A stretch of DNA of 64,000 nucleotides from Sandaracinus sp. Lineage in GTDB: Bacteria; Myxococcota_A; Polyangia; Polyangiales; Houyiibacteriaceae. The stretch's first letter is position 1. Every line of letters begins with the position of its first letter. The stretch is taken from NCBI GenBank assembly GCA_002699025.1, contig PABA01000008.1, positions 1-64,000 of the forward strand, given 5' to 3'. A model generated the notes under the pieces. That model was given only the letters and a program-made list of their open reading frames with translations, had not been told where the DNA came from and ran no database searches. Both the position numbers and the translations under genes were made by a program. Shown here piece by piece: positions 25,661 through 35,402 of this stretch.

Positions 25661-26073
25661 GCTCCTGCGTGAGCCGCCGGGCTTCGCTCGAAGCGGCAAG
25701 CATCGACCGCCACGCTCACCGCTTGGCACCGCGAGCCTCGCGCCGGCTCGAGCCTCGCGCCGGCCGGCCGGCCGCTCCACTTGCCGAGCCAGACGCCCGA
25801 CGCCGGGAGCCTCGCTCGCGCCGGCCGGCCGGCCGCTCCACTTGCCGAGCCAGACGCCCGACGCCGGGAGCCTCGCTCGCGCCGGCCGAACGGGCAGCGG
25901 TCGCGAGGGCGCCGCTCCGGGGGGAAGCCGCCCACCCCCCCGATCCACCCGGTAATTTCGCAGAAGATGGATTACGTAAACTGATCTCAGGGGTGTCGTT
26001 CCGAGGGAAAGCGACGTGATACCCAGGCCTTCGTGCGCTTTCGGCACCATCCCCGCCGCGGTCCGCGCCCGGT
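25661..26073. other. Non-coding gap with a direct repeat
   Basis: 413 bases between convergent genes. It holds the 61-bp direct repeat described separately and, at about 25950-26000, a short AT-richer piece (GGATTACGTAAACTGATC). No open frame with protein-like composition was seen on either strand. Confidence 0.55.
25751..25888. repeat. 61-bp direct repeat, two copies plus a partial third
   Basis: The unit runs from CGGCCGGCCGGCCGCTCC through ACTTGCCGAGCCAGACG to GCCGGGAGCCTCGCTCG. CGGCCGGCCGGCCGCTCC begins at 25761 and again at 25822. A third partial unit begins near 25870 (AGCCTCGCTCGCGCCGGCCG). The copies are nearly identical, so the duplication is recent. Confidence 0.8.
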
Positions 26074-28630
26074 TCAGACCCGCGGCGGCGGGAAGACCTC
26101 TTCGAGCCCCTCGGTCTCGGCGAGCGCGTAGACGGCGACGAGCTCGCGGCGGGCGAAGCTCTCGCCGGGGCCCGGGTTCACCTGGAGCCCGGCCGCGGTC
26201 TCGACCCCGATGGGCACGCAGCTCCGGGTCGCGAGCGCGTCGCGGAGCTCGGCGAAGCTCACCGAGCGCGCGTCCTCGCTCGGTGTGAGCGGCAAGCGCA
26301 CGAGCTCCTGGCCGCGGCTCCCGAGAAGCCGCTCGTAGATGGCCGTCACGCCGGGGACGAAGGCGCTGTGCACCATGAAGTAGTTCAATATGCGCTCGGT
26401 GCTGATGCGTACGAGCTCGTAGCGGTCCGCGCCGAGGGTCCCGAGGTGCCGCTCGAGGTGCTCTCCGCGCCCGACCGCCTCGAGCTCGACGAGCAGCCGG
26501 ATGCGATGGGCCGGCTCGAAGGCGCGCGCGAAGCGCAGCACGCGGAGCGCGCTCCGGGCGTCCACGTCGGCGCTCTCCGGATCGGCCAGGAAGACGACGG
26601 CGTCCACGTCCGCGGGCGCAGCCGACGCCGCCACGTGCTCGGCGAGGTCCGGCCCCGGGTGGTGATGCACGCGCAGGCGCCCTCCTCTCTCGAGCGCTCG
26701 GCCGCCCTCCCCGTCGACTTGCAGGACGGCGCGGCGCCGCGCCGCCTCGGCCGGCGTGCCGTCGAACCAGACATCCACCTCCACGCCGTCCACGAAGTGA
26801 GCGAGCGCCCCCGTGAGCTCGGGCAAGGCGCGGCTGAACCCCACCACGAGCACCCGGCGAACGGGCGGCTGCAGCGAGAGGTCGACCTCCTCGGCCAGCT
26901 TCGACGCCGCCGCCTCGTCGCGCTCGCGGACGCGGCCCGAGGCCAGCTCGCGGGCGGCGGTGCGCACCGGCAGGTAGGTCTCGCCGATGGCGAAGACGCC
27001 CTGGAGGCGACCGAGCTCCACCTGGCCCGGCTCGACCTCGGCGGTGCCCTTCGCGCCGGTGTCCTTCGCTCCGGTGCCCTCCGCGCCGGGCTCGGGCTCG
27101 GGCTCGGGCGCGACGAGCGGGTTCACCCAGGGCATGGCCCGGTCGACGGGCACCAGGCCGCGCGGGCCGCGCTCGAGCCGCTCGCCGAGGAAGACGCCGA
27201 GGAGCGTCACCCCGTGCTTCTCGTGGGCGTGTCGCGCGAGCGCCGTGAACGGGACCGTGCTCCCGCGCTGGCCGAGGGCCCGGTGCTCCTCCCGGTCCAC
27301 GAAGAGGTGCGTGTAGACCTCGTGGCCCTTCGCCGAGAGGAGCTCCCCCATGAGCGTCTCGATCCCGGGCACGAGCAGGTGGTGGCAGAGGAAGAGGCCG
27401 AGGAAGCGGCTCACGTCGAGGGGGAAGGTGCCGGGCCCGCCGACGGCCTCGGCCACCTCGAGGTTCGCCGAGTCGCGGATCTCCACGAAGGCGTGGGCGC
27501 CGGGGTTCACGGCGCGGAGCGCGGCGAGGCGCGCGAGCGTGATGGCGTCGGCGTCCTCGGCCGAGCAGCGCCGGGGCGCGAGGAGGATCGCCCGCTTGGC
27601 CGTGTCGGCGGCGGCGCGATCGAGCGACTCGGGCTCGGAGGGGTCGCCCTCGCGGTAGACGACCCAGCGCATCTCGGGCTCGTAGAGGTAGCCGGGGGGT
27701 TCCTCGTCGGGGCCGAGGAGCGCCATGCGCGGGAGGGCATGCCGACGGGGGCGCGGCTGGTGCGGTCGCGTGAGCCAGCGCCAGAGCTCGCGGAGCGAGG
27801 GCCGCCGGAGCGCGCGGTTCTTGTCGTAGATGCGCACGTACTCGCGGACGAGCAGCTCGCTCTCGTGCATGGGGCCGACGACGAGCGTGTGGTCCCGGTA
27901 CGGCACCGGGCGACGGCGCTCGGCGCGGAGCACCTGCTCGACGACGTTGGTCCCGACACCGATCAGGTACGAGAAGACGAAGATGCCCGTGATGGTCAGC
28001 CCGAGGCTGATCAGGAGCACGATGGGGTGCGCGTCGAGGTTGCCGACGAGGTTGTCCGGGCTCTCGACCTGCCGGAAGCTCCACCAGATCTGGTCCCAGA
28101 AGTCCTCGGGCGGGCCCTCGGCGCCGTCGTAGTCGTGGGGTACGCGGAGCTGGGCGAGGAGGACGGCGGCGACGAAGCTGAGCGCGACGACGGCGGTCGT
28201 GACGAGGCCGATCTGCTGGAGTTGCTCGCGCCGGGTCAGCACGCGCCAGACGTCGCGGGCGAGCTCGCGGCTGAAGCGGAGCAGGACGAGCAGGCGCACC
28301 AGGCGCAGCCCGCGCAGCCAGACGGCGTCGACGCCGAGGAGCTGGTCGAGGGGGAGGAAGCTCAGCCAGGCGAGCAGATCGAAGAGGACGAAGAGAAGCT
28401 CGACCCGGCGCGAGGGGGCGCCGCGGCGCAGCCGGCCACGGGCCAGCACGACGAAGCGCAGGACCACCTCGAGCCCGAAGGCGCCGAGGAAGAAGGGGCG
28501 GAGCCGCCCTTCCAGGCCCTCGAGGGGGAGGAGCGAGACGACGATGAGCCCGGCGACGAGCGTCCGGGTGAGCCGGTGCTCGAGCAGATCCTCGAGCCAA
28601 CCCGCGCGCCGACGGCGGCGGCCGGCCTCC

Positions 28631-28638
<8 letters not shown>
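26074..28638 (-). CDS. CASTOR/POLLUX-like ion channel with RCK-type domains
   Basis: An 854-residue protein. The first 280 residues contain membrane helices and a pore-like region (WDQIWWSFRQVESPDN, then ITGIFVFSYLIGVGTNVVEQ), followed by the HTLVVGP strand that opens the first RCK/TrkA-like NAD-binding fold. A second such fold starts at VRRVLVVGFSRALPEL (about residue 600). This is the layout of CASTOR/POLLUX-related putative cation channels. A Glu/Pro/Gly-rich linker (PEPEPEPGAEGTGAKDTG) lies between the RCK parts. The ATG at 28638 overlaps the GbsR-type regulator gene by eight bases, so regulator and channel are co-expressed. The ion carried is unknown. Confidence 0.7.
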
Positions 28639-29218
<580 letters not shown>

Positions 29219-29228
29219 ATCGGGCCGC

Positions 29229-30683
29229 TCAGGGAAGGTACACGACGTCCACGGTGGCGCCGATGGGGAACGGGCGCGGCGCGCCGCTGACGGGGCCGAG
29301 CTCGACGTTGTTGCCGGTCCAGCTGCGGAGACGGGTGCCGTCCTCGAGCACCTGCACGACGGCGAGGCGGTTCAGCCCGGGCTCGAGGCTCACCTCGAGG
29401 CTCCACGCCCCGCTCGCGTCGGCCGCCCCCGTCGCGACCGCCGCTCCATCCCGGTCGACGGCCACCATCGCGTCCGCCGCCGCGCGGCCCTCGAGCGTCA
29501 GGGTCGGCTGGTCGGTCAGGGGCGAAAGCCCCGAGAGCTCCACGCTCGGGCCGACGCTCAGGCCCTCGGCCGGACCCGTCACAGTCGCCTCACCGCCGGG
29601 CGCGTCGAGGCGCAGCGCGCCCGCCCCTCCGTCGCCGCCGCGGCCCTCGCCGGCGCCCCCGGAGACGTCGACGCTCGTCGTGGGCGCGACCACGCTCCGG
29701 CCCGCCAGGAGGAAGCCGCCGCCCGCGCCGCCGCCCGCGCCCTCGCCGCCGGCCGCGCCGATGGCCTGGAGCGTCGCTCCGCCGAGGTCGAGGGTCCCGA
29801 GCGCGACCAGGAGCATGCTCCCGGCGCCCGCGCCGCCCGCGCCCGTGGCGCCGCCGCCGCCGCCACCACCACAGGTGCCCGCGCCGAAGTCCGCGAGGCA
29901 GCGGAGCGCGCCCGTCGCCCAGGCCTCTCCGCCCGCGCCCCCTTCGCCGGGCGTGTCGTCCGCGCCGTCGCCGGCCGCGCCCGCCTCGACGAAGCCGCCT
30001 CCGCCGGCGCCCGCGCCACCCTCCCCCGCGGCTCCGGCGCCCTCCCCCGTCGCGTCGGCGCCGGCTGCGCCGCCGGCCAGCCCGCCCGCGACCGGGCCGT
30101 CCTCGCCGGGACCCAGGTCGGCCGTACCAGCCACCCGCGCGTCGCCGAAGACGACCCAGCGGAGCGGCGCGTCGGTGCCCGCGCGGAAGGCGGCGCCGGC
30201 CTCCACCTCGAGCCCGGATGCCAGCGCGACCGCCTGGCCGACGCTCGCGGGCGTCGTGCCGCGGACGGAGAGCGTGTCGAGGGGCAGCACGGAGAGGAGC
30301 GCTCGGTACTCGCTCCCGTCGGCCGTGCGGAGGTCCACGAAGTGGTTGGTGCCGTCGATCGGCGCGGGCACCGGCTGGCCGCGGTTGGGCACGGTGTCCT
30401 GGATGCGGAGCACCAGCCCGCAGCGGGCCGCCGTGCAGCGCTGCTCGACGATCTCGATGGGCGAGCCGGCCTCCACCTCCACGACGGCGCCGCTCAGGTC
30501 CGCCCCGTCGGCCGTGGTGAGCGCGTTCACGAGCGAGGGGTGGCCCTCGTAGCTGACCACCTGCGCCAGGCTCGCCGCGCCGGGTCCCGGCGGCCCCGCG
30601 TCGCCCATGCCGCCGCCATCGTCCCCGCACGCGCCGAGCGCCAGCAGGAGCCCCAGGAGCCTCGTCCGCACGTTCGCCCTCAC
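29229..30683 (-). CDS. Glycine-rich lipoprotein
   Basis: A 484-residue lipoprotein (LALGAC, Cys19). After an N-terminal domain of about 170 residues comes a Gly/Ala-rich middle (about 210-370) with GGAGAGGGG- and GGGGGGGATGAGG-like runs, then a C-terminal domain with strand patterns (DQPTLTLEGRAAADAMVAV, GLNRLAVVQVLEDGTRL) resembling bacterial Ig-like folds. Such Gly-rich middles occur in many myxobacterial surface proteins. The GTG start overlaps the upstream gene by four bases (GTGA). Function unknown; a surface location is inferred. Confidence 0.6.
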   Translation of the reverse strand: MRANVRTRLLGLLLALGACGDDGGGMGDAGPPGPGAASLAQVVSYEGHPSLVNALTTADGADLSGAVVEVEAGSPIEIVEQRCTAARCGLVLRIQDTVPNRGQPVPAPIDGTNHFVDLRTADGSEYRALLSVLPLDTLSVRGTTPASVGQAVALASGLEVEAGAAFRAGTDAPLRWVVFGDARVAGTADLGPGEDGPVAGGLAGGAAGADATGEGAGAAGEGGAGAGGGGFVEAGAAGDGADDTPGEGGAGGEAWATGALRCLADFGAGTCGGGGGGGATGAGGAGAGSMLLVALGTLDLGGATLQAIGAAGGEGAGGGAGGGFLLAGRSVVAPTTSVDVSGGAGEGRGGDGGAGALRLDAPGGEATVTGPAEGLSVGPSVELSGLSPLTDQPTLTLEGRAAADAMVAVDRDGAAVATGAADASGAWSLEVSLEPGLNRLAVVQVLEDGTRLRSWTGNNVELGPVSGAPRPFPIGATVDVVYLP

Positions 30684-31759
30684 TCTTCGTCGTCGCCGGC
30701 GGCCGCGGCCTCGCTCGGCTCGTGCTGCACGTAGAAGCCGTCGTAGGCGGGGCCCTCGTCGTCGTCGGCCGCCGCGAAGACGACGATCCGCAGGTCGCCC
30801 ACGCGCAAGCCCTGGAGCGCGAGCGGCAGCACCAGCGCGCCCTCGTCGCCCGACGCCGCGCTCGCCTCTTCGCCCTCGTCCTCGAAGTCGATGGCCGGCG
30901 GGTCGATCGGCTCCGGCACGACGTCGATCCCCTGGGCGTCGGGCGCGAGCTCCCGGACGGCCGGGATGAGGCGCTCGAGCGCCCAGTCGATGGTGGCCTG
31001 GCGCTGCTCCGGATCCTGGTCGATCACGAAGGTCTCGTTCTCGAGCTCGTACCAGCGCGAGAAGCCGCGGTCGGGCATCAGCATCTCGGCGCGGACGAGC
31101 TTGCCTTCGCTCATGCGCAGGCGGAGCAGGAGCCGGATCGTGCGCTCGATGCGCGTCTGACCCGGGACCGGGATGGCGAAGGTGAGCTCGTAGAGCTTCG
31201 CGCACTCCTCGGTCGTGCAGCGGGGCCGGGGGGCGGCGCCGAAGGCCTCGTCGAAGTCCTCGTTCGCCTCGGCGACCTCGCCGATGGGGCTGCCCCAGCG
31301 ATCGACCCCGAGGAGGATCCGGGTCCAGTAGCCGACGGCGTTGGTGGCCCACTGGCGGCGCGCGGCGAGCTGATCCTCGCGGCGCTCGCGCTGGACCTCG
31401 CGGGCGGTCTCCTGCTCGGAGCTCCGGTTCGCCTGCACGGACTCGAGCGCGTCGAGGCGCTGGCGGGCCTGGGCGGCGTACTGCCCCTCGGGGTAGACCT
31501 CGAGGTAGAAGGCGAGCCCGTCCCGAGTCGACTTGTTCTCGTCGAAGAGCGCCACCTCGGACGCCGCGAGCTCGGCGCGCACGTCGCCCGCCCATTGCCC
31601 CTCGGGCTGGGCGCGCAGGTAGGCGGCCATGGCCCGGGTCCGGGCGCGGGCGTCTTCGGCGCGCTCGACGGGGCGGTAGGCGCGGTAGTCGGCCTTCGAG
31701 GCGAAGGCGCTGCAGCCGGCGAGCGTGGCCAGGACGAGGGCGAAGGCGAGGCGGCGCAT
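30680..31759 (-). CDS. Lipoprotein with TPR-like N-terminal part, unknown
   Basis: A 359-residue lipoprotein (ATLAGC, Cys16). The first part resembles a TPR/coiled region with repeated YPEGQYAAQARQRLDALE-like helices, as in lipoproteins of the BamD/YbgF kind. A middle domain contains the Cys pair RCTTEEC, and the tail is acidic with DDDE runs. The ATG at 31759 overlaps the upstream gene (ATGA). No family was recognised; by context it belongs to an envelope operon with an outer-membrane protein and two other exported proteins. Confidence 0.6.
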   Translation of the reverse strand: MRRLAFALVLATLAGCSAFASKADYRAYRPVERAEDARARTRAMAAYLRAQPEGQWAGDVRAELAASEVALFDENKSTRDGLAFYLEVYPEGQYAAQARQRLDALESVQANRSSEQETAREVQRERREDQLAARRQWATNAVGYWTRILLGVDRWGSPIGEVAEANEDFDEAFGAAPRPRCTTEECAKLYELTFAIPVPGQTRIERTIRLLLRLRMSEGKLVRAEMLMPDRGFSRWYELENETFVIDQDPEQRQATIDWALERLIPAVRELAPDAQGIDVVPEPIDPPAIDFEDEGEEASAASGDEGALVLPLALQGLRVGDLRIVVFAAADDDEGPAYDGFYVQHEPSEAAAAGDDEE

Positions 31760-32124
31760 CAGCTGCCCCCTCCGCAGAGCTGGCACTCGGGGATGTCGGC
31801 GATGGCGCGGTCGACGTTCGAGGCCAGCGAGAGCTGGTCGATGCAGGCCTGGGCCTGGCGATCCGTCGGGAAGGGCTGGCAGGTGAAGGGCCAGTTCGTG
31901 CCCTCGCAGTCGACGACCGACTGGTCGACGCAGCCCTGGACGTCCTCGGCGCCGATCTCGCCGCGCGCCTCTTGCCGGCGGCAGTCCCAGGCGCTCTGGG
32001 CCAGGCAGAAGGCCTCGGCGTCGGCCTCTTCGACCTCGGCGCCGCAGCCGCCGACCTCGCCTGGCGCCGGGCCGAGCGAGAGGGCGAGCAGCCCGAGGAG
32101 GAGGACGAGTCGCAGGCGGCTCAT
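31759..32124 (-). CDS. Small Cys-rich exported protein
   Basis: A 121-residue protein with an N-terminal signal (LVLLLGLLALSLGPAPG) and ten Cys residues in the mature part, several in C-x(7-10)-C spacing (AFCLAQSAWDC, GCVDQSVVDC, ECQLCGGGS). The many Cys suggest disulfide bonds in the periplasm or outside. Both ends overlap neighbouring genes by four bases. No family recognised. Confidence 0.55.
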   Translation of the reverse strand: MSRLRLVLLLGLLALSLGPAPGEVGGCGAEVEEADAEAFCLAQSAWDCRRQEARGEIGAEDVQGCVDQSVVDCEGTNWPFTCQPFPTDRQAQACIDQLSLASNVDRAIADIPECQLCGGGS

Positions 32125-33140
32125 CGGAGCACCTCGAATTCGATGCGGGCGCCGAGCTCGACGCTCAGGATGCCGTGCACGGTGAGATCGCCGTTGCGAT
32201 CCTCGGCGCCGAAGAAGGTGGCCGCGCCGACCTCGGCGTAGACCCCGAGGCCCGCGAGGATCATGTAGGTGGCGCCGACGTCGAGCTGGAGGCCCCAGGT
32301 GAAGTCGGGGGAGACGGTGAGGGGCACGCCGACGCGGCCGAGCAGGAGCCAGTCCGGGACCGGGTCTTCGGAGAGCGCGAGCCGCAGGGTGTAGGCCGGC
32401 GTGAAGGTCCACTGGCGGCCGGCTTCGGGTCCGAGGGAGAAGGTGCCGTCGTCGTTCAGGTTGAAGCCGGCGGCGAGCCCGACCTCGTGGCGGAGCTGGC
32501 CGTGGCCGGGGAGGACGACGCCGCCGTAGGCCTCGACGTAGCCGGGGGCGAGCCGGTCCTGCTGGAAGCCGTCGCGCTGGGTCAGGCGGATGCCGAGGCC
32601 GGCACCCAGGGAGCCGACGATGCGGAGCGGCTCGTTCGGCACGCGGGGCTCGCGAGCGGCGCCGGGGATCTCGTCGTCCACGGGGGTCCGGAGGGCCGGG
32701 GGGAGATCGTCCTGGTTCACCGGCGCGGGCTGCTCTTCGGCCTCGCCGCCGCCGCCGGCGTCCTCCGCGCCCTCGCTCGCGGGCGCAGCCGGATCGTCGG
32801 CGTCCGTGCCGGCGGCATCCGCGTCGTCGTCATCGGCGGCGGCGTCCGCGTCGGCGGCCTCGCTCTCGGCCGCGCCGTCCTCGTCCTCGTCGTCCGCGGC
32901 AGGCCCAGCGTCCTCGGCAGGCGTGGCCTCCGCGGCGCTCGTGCCCTCGGCCTGCGCGTCTTCCGGGGTCTCCGACGGGGCGGCCTCGCCCTCGGCGGCG
33001 GCCTCCTCGATGGGGGCTTCGGCCGCGGCGTCGGGCTCGCTCGGCGCGGCGTCCTGCGCGGCGGCGCCGTTCGCGGCGAGAGGCCAGACCCAGAGCGCGG
33101 CGAGCGCCAGCCAGGCGGCGCGGTGGGCGCGGGCAGTCAC
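32121..33140 (-). CDS. Outer membrane protein with long acidic linker
   Basis: A 339-residue protein with a signal peptide (ending near GAAAQDA, residue 30), an Ala/Glu/Asp-rich linker to about residue 140, and a C-terminal domain of roughly 180 residues with alternating strands (GSLGAGLGIRLTQRDG, YVEAYGGVVLPG, LRLALSEDPVPDWLLLG) that looks like a small outer-membrane barrel. It heads the minus-strand cluster and has the clearest promoter of the window just upstream, with a predicted leaderless GTG start. Confidence 0.6.
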   Translation of the reverse strand: MTARAHRAAWLALAALWVWPLAANGAAAQDAAPSEPDAAAEAPIEEAAAEGEAAPSETPEDAQAEGTSAAEATPAEDAGPAADDEDEDGAAESEAADADAAADDDDADAAGTDADDPAAPASEGAEDAGGGGEAEEQPAPVNQDDLPPALRTPVDDEIPGAAREPRVPNEPLRIVGSLGAGLGIRLTQRDGFQQDRLAPGYVEAYGGVVLPGHGQLRHEVGLAAGFNLNDDGTFSLGPEAGRQWTFTPAYTLRLALSEDPVPDWLLLGRVGVPLTVSPDFTWGLQLDVGATYMILAGLGVYAEVGAATFFGAEDRNGDLTVHGILSVELGARIEFEVLR

Positions 33141-33148
33141 GGCGGGTG

Positions 33149-33177
33149 ACCGTAGTCGGGCGCATATGGGCGGTCAA
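33149..33177 (-). promoter_or_regulatory. Sigma-70-type promoter TTGACC-N17-TACGGT
   Basis: On the minus strand: TTGACC (33172-33177), a 17-base spacer, TACGGT (33149-33154), then eight bases to the GTG at 33140. Box sequences and spacing are near ideal. It probably drives the six-gene run down to 26074. Confidence 0.6.
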
Positions 33178-33228
33178 CGCGGAGGTCCCCGGCGTCCGGC
33201 GGGTGCGGTGCCCGCGCCGCGCCTGTGC

Positions 33229-33234
33229 TAAGAC
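33229..33234 (+). promoter_or_regulatory. -10-like TAAGAC before the AgmX-domain gene
   Basis: TGTGCTAAGAC, eight bases, then GTG at 33243; TGTGC gives an extended -10 look. No clear -35 box. It is divergent from the TTGACC promoter 50 bases away. Confidence 0.35.
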
Positions 33235-33242
33235 CACGCGCC

Positions 33243-33830
33243 GTGGGGCGCTTCATCGCCGGGTTCCTGGTCGCCACGCTCCTCTGGGGCGGCCTCTACT
33301 TCGCCGAGCGCGAGGGCTATCTGCAGCTCGGCGCGGAGGAGCCGATCGACGTCGCGGCCGTGCCGAAAGCCGAGGGGGGCGACGAGGAGGAGGCCGAGGC
33401 CTCGTCCATGCGCCGCCGCCGGGGTCGGCGCGGTCGTCGCCGCGCCGAGCGCCGGGGCCGCACCCCGACGGGGACCGCCACGACCGGCGACGACCTCGGC
33501 GAGAACGATCCACGCGAGCTCGCTGCCGGCGAGAGCGGAGGCGAGCAGCAGCTCAGCTCGGCCCAGATCGAGGCGGGCTTCGATGGCGCCTTCGGGCGTA
33601 TCCGCCGCTGCCTGATCCTCGTGCCCGAGGACGCGCCCACGCGAGGCCGGCTGACCTTCGGGCTCCGCATCCGCGGCGACGGGACGGTCACCCGCGTGAA
33701 TCTGCGGGGCCCGGCGGCCGTCACGGGCGGAGAAGCCGGGGGGTGCCTCCGCGGCGCCGCGCGGAGCATCCGCTTCCCGAGCTTCGATGGCCCCGAGATG
33801 ATCGCCCACTACCCCATCACCCTCGAGTGA
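33243..33830 (+). CDS. Membrane-anchored AgmX/PglI C-terminal domain protein
   Basis: A 195-residue protein with one N-terminal membrane helix (FIAGFLVATLLWGGLYFAE), a basic linker (RRRRGRRGRRRAERRGR) and a C-terminal AgmX/PglI-type domain (FGRIRRCLILVP, LTFGLRIRGDGTVTRVNL, GGCLRGAARSIRFPSF). This TonB-C-like fold is frequent in myxobacterial gliding and envelope proteins such as AgmX, PglI and GltG/J. The GTG at 33243 keeps the complete membrane helix. The next gene begins in its stop codon. Confidence 0.72.
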   Translation: MGRFIAGFLVATLLWGGLYFAEREGYLQLGAEEPIDVAAVPKAEGGDEEEAEASSMRRRRGRRGRRRAERRGRTPTGTATTGDDLGENDPRELAAGESGGEQQLSSAQIEAGFDGAFGRIRRCLILVPEDAPTRGRLTFGLRIRGDGTVTRVNLRGPAAVTGGEAGGCLRGAARSIRFPSFDGPEMIAHYPITLE

Positions 33831-34378
33831 CTTCGGCCCGCCGACCCGCGCGGGGTCGCCTCGCGGAGGCGGCGGCTGCGCTCCCCGCTCTCCTCGGGCT
33901 GACCTGCCTCGGCGCCGCTGCGATCGCCTGTGGCCCGCCGCCGGCCCCCCGCACGGCGAACGACGCCGATCTGCGCAGCGTGCCCGAGGGGCGCGCCCTC
34001 GCCATCGCCCGCGAAGCGCTCGCGGACGCAGGCTTCCAGGCGGGCCCGGGCTTCGCCGTCGACATCGGCCGGGAGGCGCCGCTCGAGGTCGATCTGCGGG
34101 TGGCGGACACGCGCTTCGGCGTCGAGTGGGTCTCGGCCCAGGATCGCGCCGACCTGGGCGACCAGCTCCCGCCCCCGGCGCCCGGAGGCGAGCTCCGCAT
34201 CCTGCCCGGCGTGGGCGAGGACGCCGCGATCGAGGTGCTGCTCCTGCACGCCGAGAGCTACCGCTACGACCCCGATCGGGAGCGAGTGCAGCGCGGGGCG
34301 ACCGGCGCCGCGGACGTGGAGGCCCGCCTCCGCCGCGACCTACGCGACTTCCTCGGCTACTGCCGCGCGCAGCTATAG
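33827..34378 (+). CDS. Predicted lipoprotein, unknown
   Basis: A 183-residue protein starting at a GTG that overlaps the previous stop (GTGA). The lipobox is AAAIAC (Cys35) after a long charged N-region. The mature part has an alpha/beta pattern (LAIAREALADAGFQAG, FGVEWVSAQDRADLG, EVLLLHAESYRYDPD). No family recognised. Coupling to the AgmX-domain gene suggests a joint envelope role. Confidence 0.55.
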   Translation: MTSARRPARGRLAEAAAALPALLGLTCLGAAAIACGPPPAPRTANDADLRSVPEGRALAIAREALADAGFQAGPGFAVDIGREAPLEVDLRVADTRFGVEWVSAQDRADLGDQLPPPAPGGELRILPGVGEDAAIEVLLLHAESYRYDPDRERVQRGATGAADVEARLRRDLRDFLGYCRAQL

Positions 34379-34601
34379 GAGCGCGGATCGCGTAGGCGCC
34401 CGGCGACCCGAGGGCGGGACGAGCCCATCTCGCCCCATCCCCTCACGCTCGAAAAGGCGCTGCCGTTCCTCGGTTCGCGGACCGGCGATCGGAACCCGTC
34501 GCGCTCCACGCTCCGCCCGGCGCCTCCGCCTTACGCGCTCTCGTGGGCGGCAGCTCCTGACGAGGGCGGGCGGGGGCGGAAGAGCTGCTCGCCCCGCTCC
34601 G

Positions 34602-35402
34602 CTACTCGCCTCGGTAGACGGGCGGGCGCTTCTCGCGGAAGGCGGCGAGCGCTTCGAGCCGGTCCTGCGAGGCGAGCGTGCGCTCGTAGCAGCGGCGCTC
34701 GTGGAGGAGCCCCGCGTCCAGGTCGAGGTCGGTCGCTCCGTCGATCGCGTCGAGGGCCGCAGCCACCGCGATCGGCGCGGCGTTCTCGAAGGGGGCGCAG
34801 AGCTCGAGGGCGCACTCGAGGGCGCCCTGCCCTTCCGCGGCGACGCGGTTCACGATGCCGAGCGCCTGCGCCTCCTCGGCCTCGAGCCGGCGCGCGAGCA
34901 GGATGAGCTCCTTCGCCTTGGCGGGGCCCACGATGCGCGTCAGCCGCTGCGTCCCGCCGGCGCCGGGGATGATCGCGAGCGAGACCTCCGTCAGGCCCAC
35001 CTTCGCCGTCGACGCCATCACGCGGAGATCGCAGGCGAGCGCGACCTCGAGCCCGCCGCCGAAGGCGACGCCGTTGATCGCGGCCACCGTCGGCTTCGGG
35101 AGCCGGTCGATCGCGTCGAAGGCCGCGCGGTAGAGGCCGAGGAAGTCGCGGACGTCCTCCTCGTCCATGCCCTTGCGCTCCTTGAGATCGGCGCCGGCGC
35201 AGAAGGCCCGGTCACCGGCGCCCGTGAGGATCACGGCGCGCACGGAGTCGTCCTCGGCGGCGGCCCGGGCGAGCCGGCCGAGCTCGCGGACGGTCGCGCG
35301 CGAGAGCGCGTTCATCCGCTCCGGGCGGTCGAGGGTCCAGATGGCGAGGGCGCCGCGCGTCTCGACGCGCACCCCGTGCTCGGCGGCTTCGGGCTGACTC
35401 AT
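34602..35402 (-). CDS. Enoyl-CoA hydratase/isomerase family protein
   Basis: A 266-residue crotonase-fold protein of normal length. The oxyanion-hole segments are AFCAGADLKER and NGVAFGGGLEVALACDL; the catalytic glutamate regions fit TEVSLAIIPGAGGTQRL. The family hydrates or isomerises acyl-CoA in fatty-acid or branched-chain amino-acid breakdown. The pattern is closest to short-chain hydratases of the methylglutaconyl-CoA hydratase kind, but the substrate is not certain. Its ATG overlaps the stop of the upstream TPR lipoprotein gene (ATGA), an odd partner for a metabolic enzyme. Confidence 0.88.
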   Translation of the reverse strand: MSQPEAAEHGVRVETRGALAIWTLDRPERMNALSRATVRELGRLARAAAEDDSVRAVILTGAGDRAFCAGADLKERKGMDEEDVRDFLGLYRAAFDAIDRLPKPTVAAINGVAFGGGLEVALACDLRVMASTAKVGLTEVSLAIIPGAGGTQRLTRIVGPAKAKELILLARRLEAEEAQALGIVNRVAAEGQGALECALELCAPFENAAPIAVAAALDAIDGATDLDLDAGLLHERRCYERTLASQDRLEALAAFREKRPPVYRGE

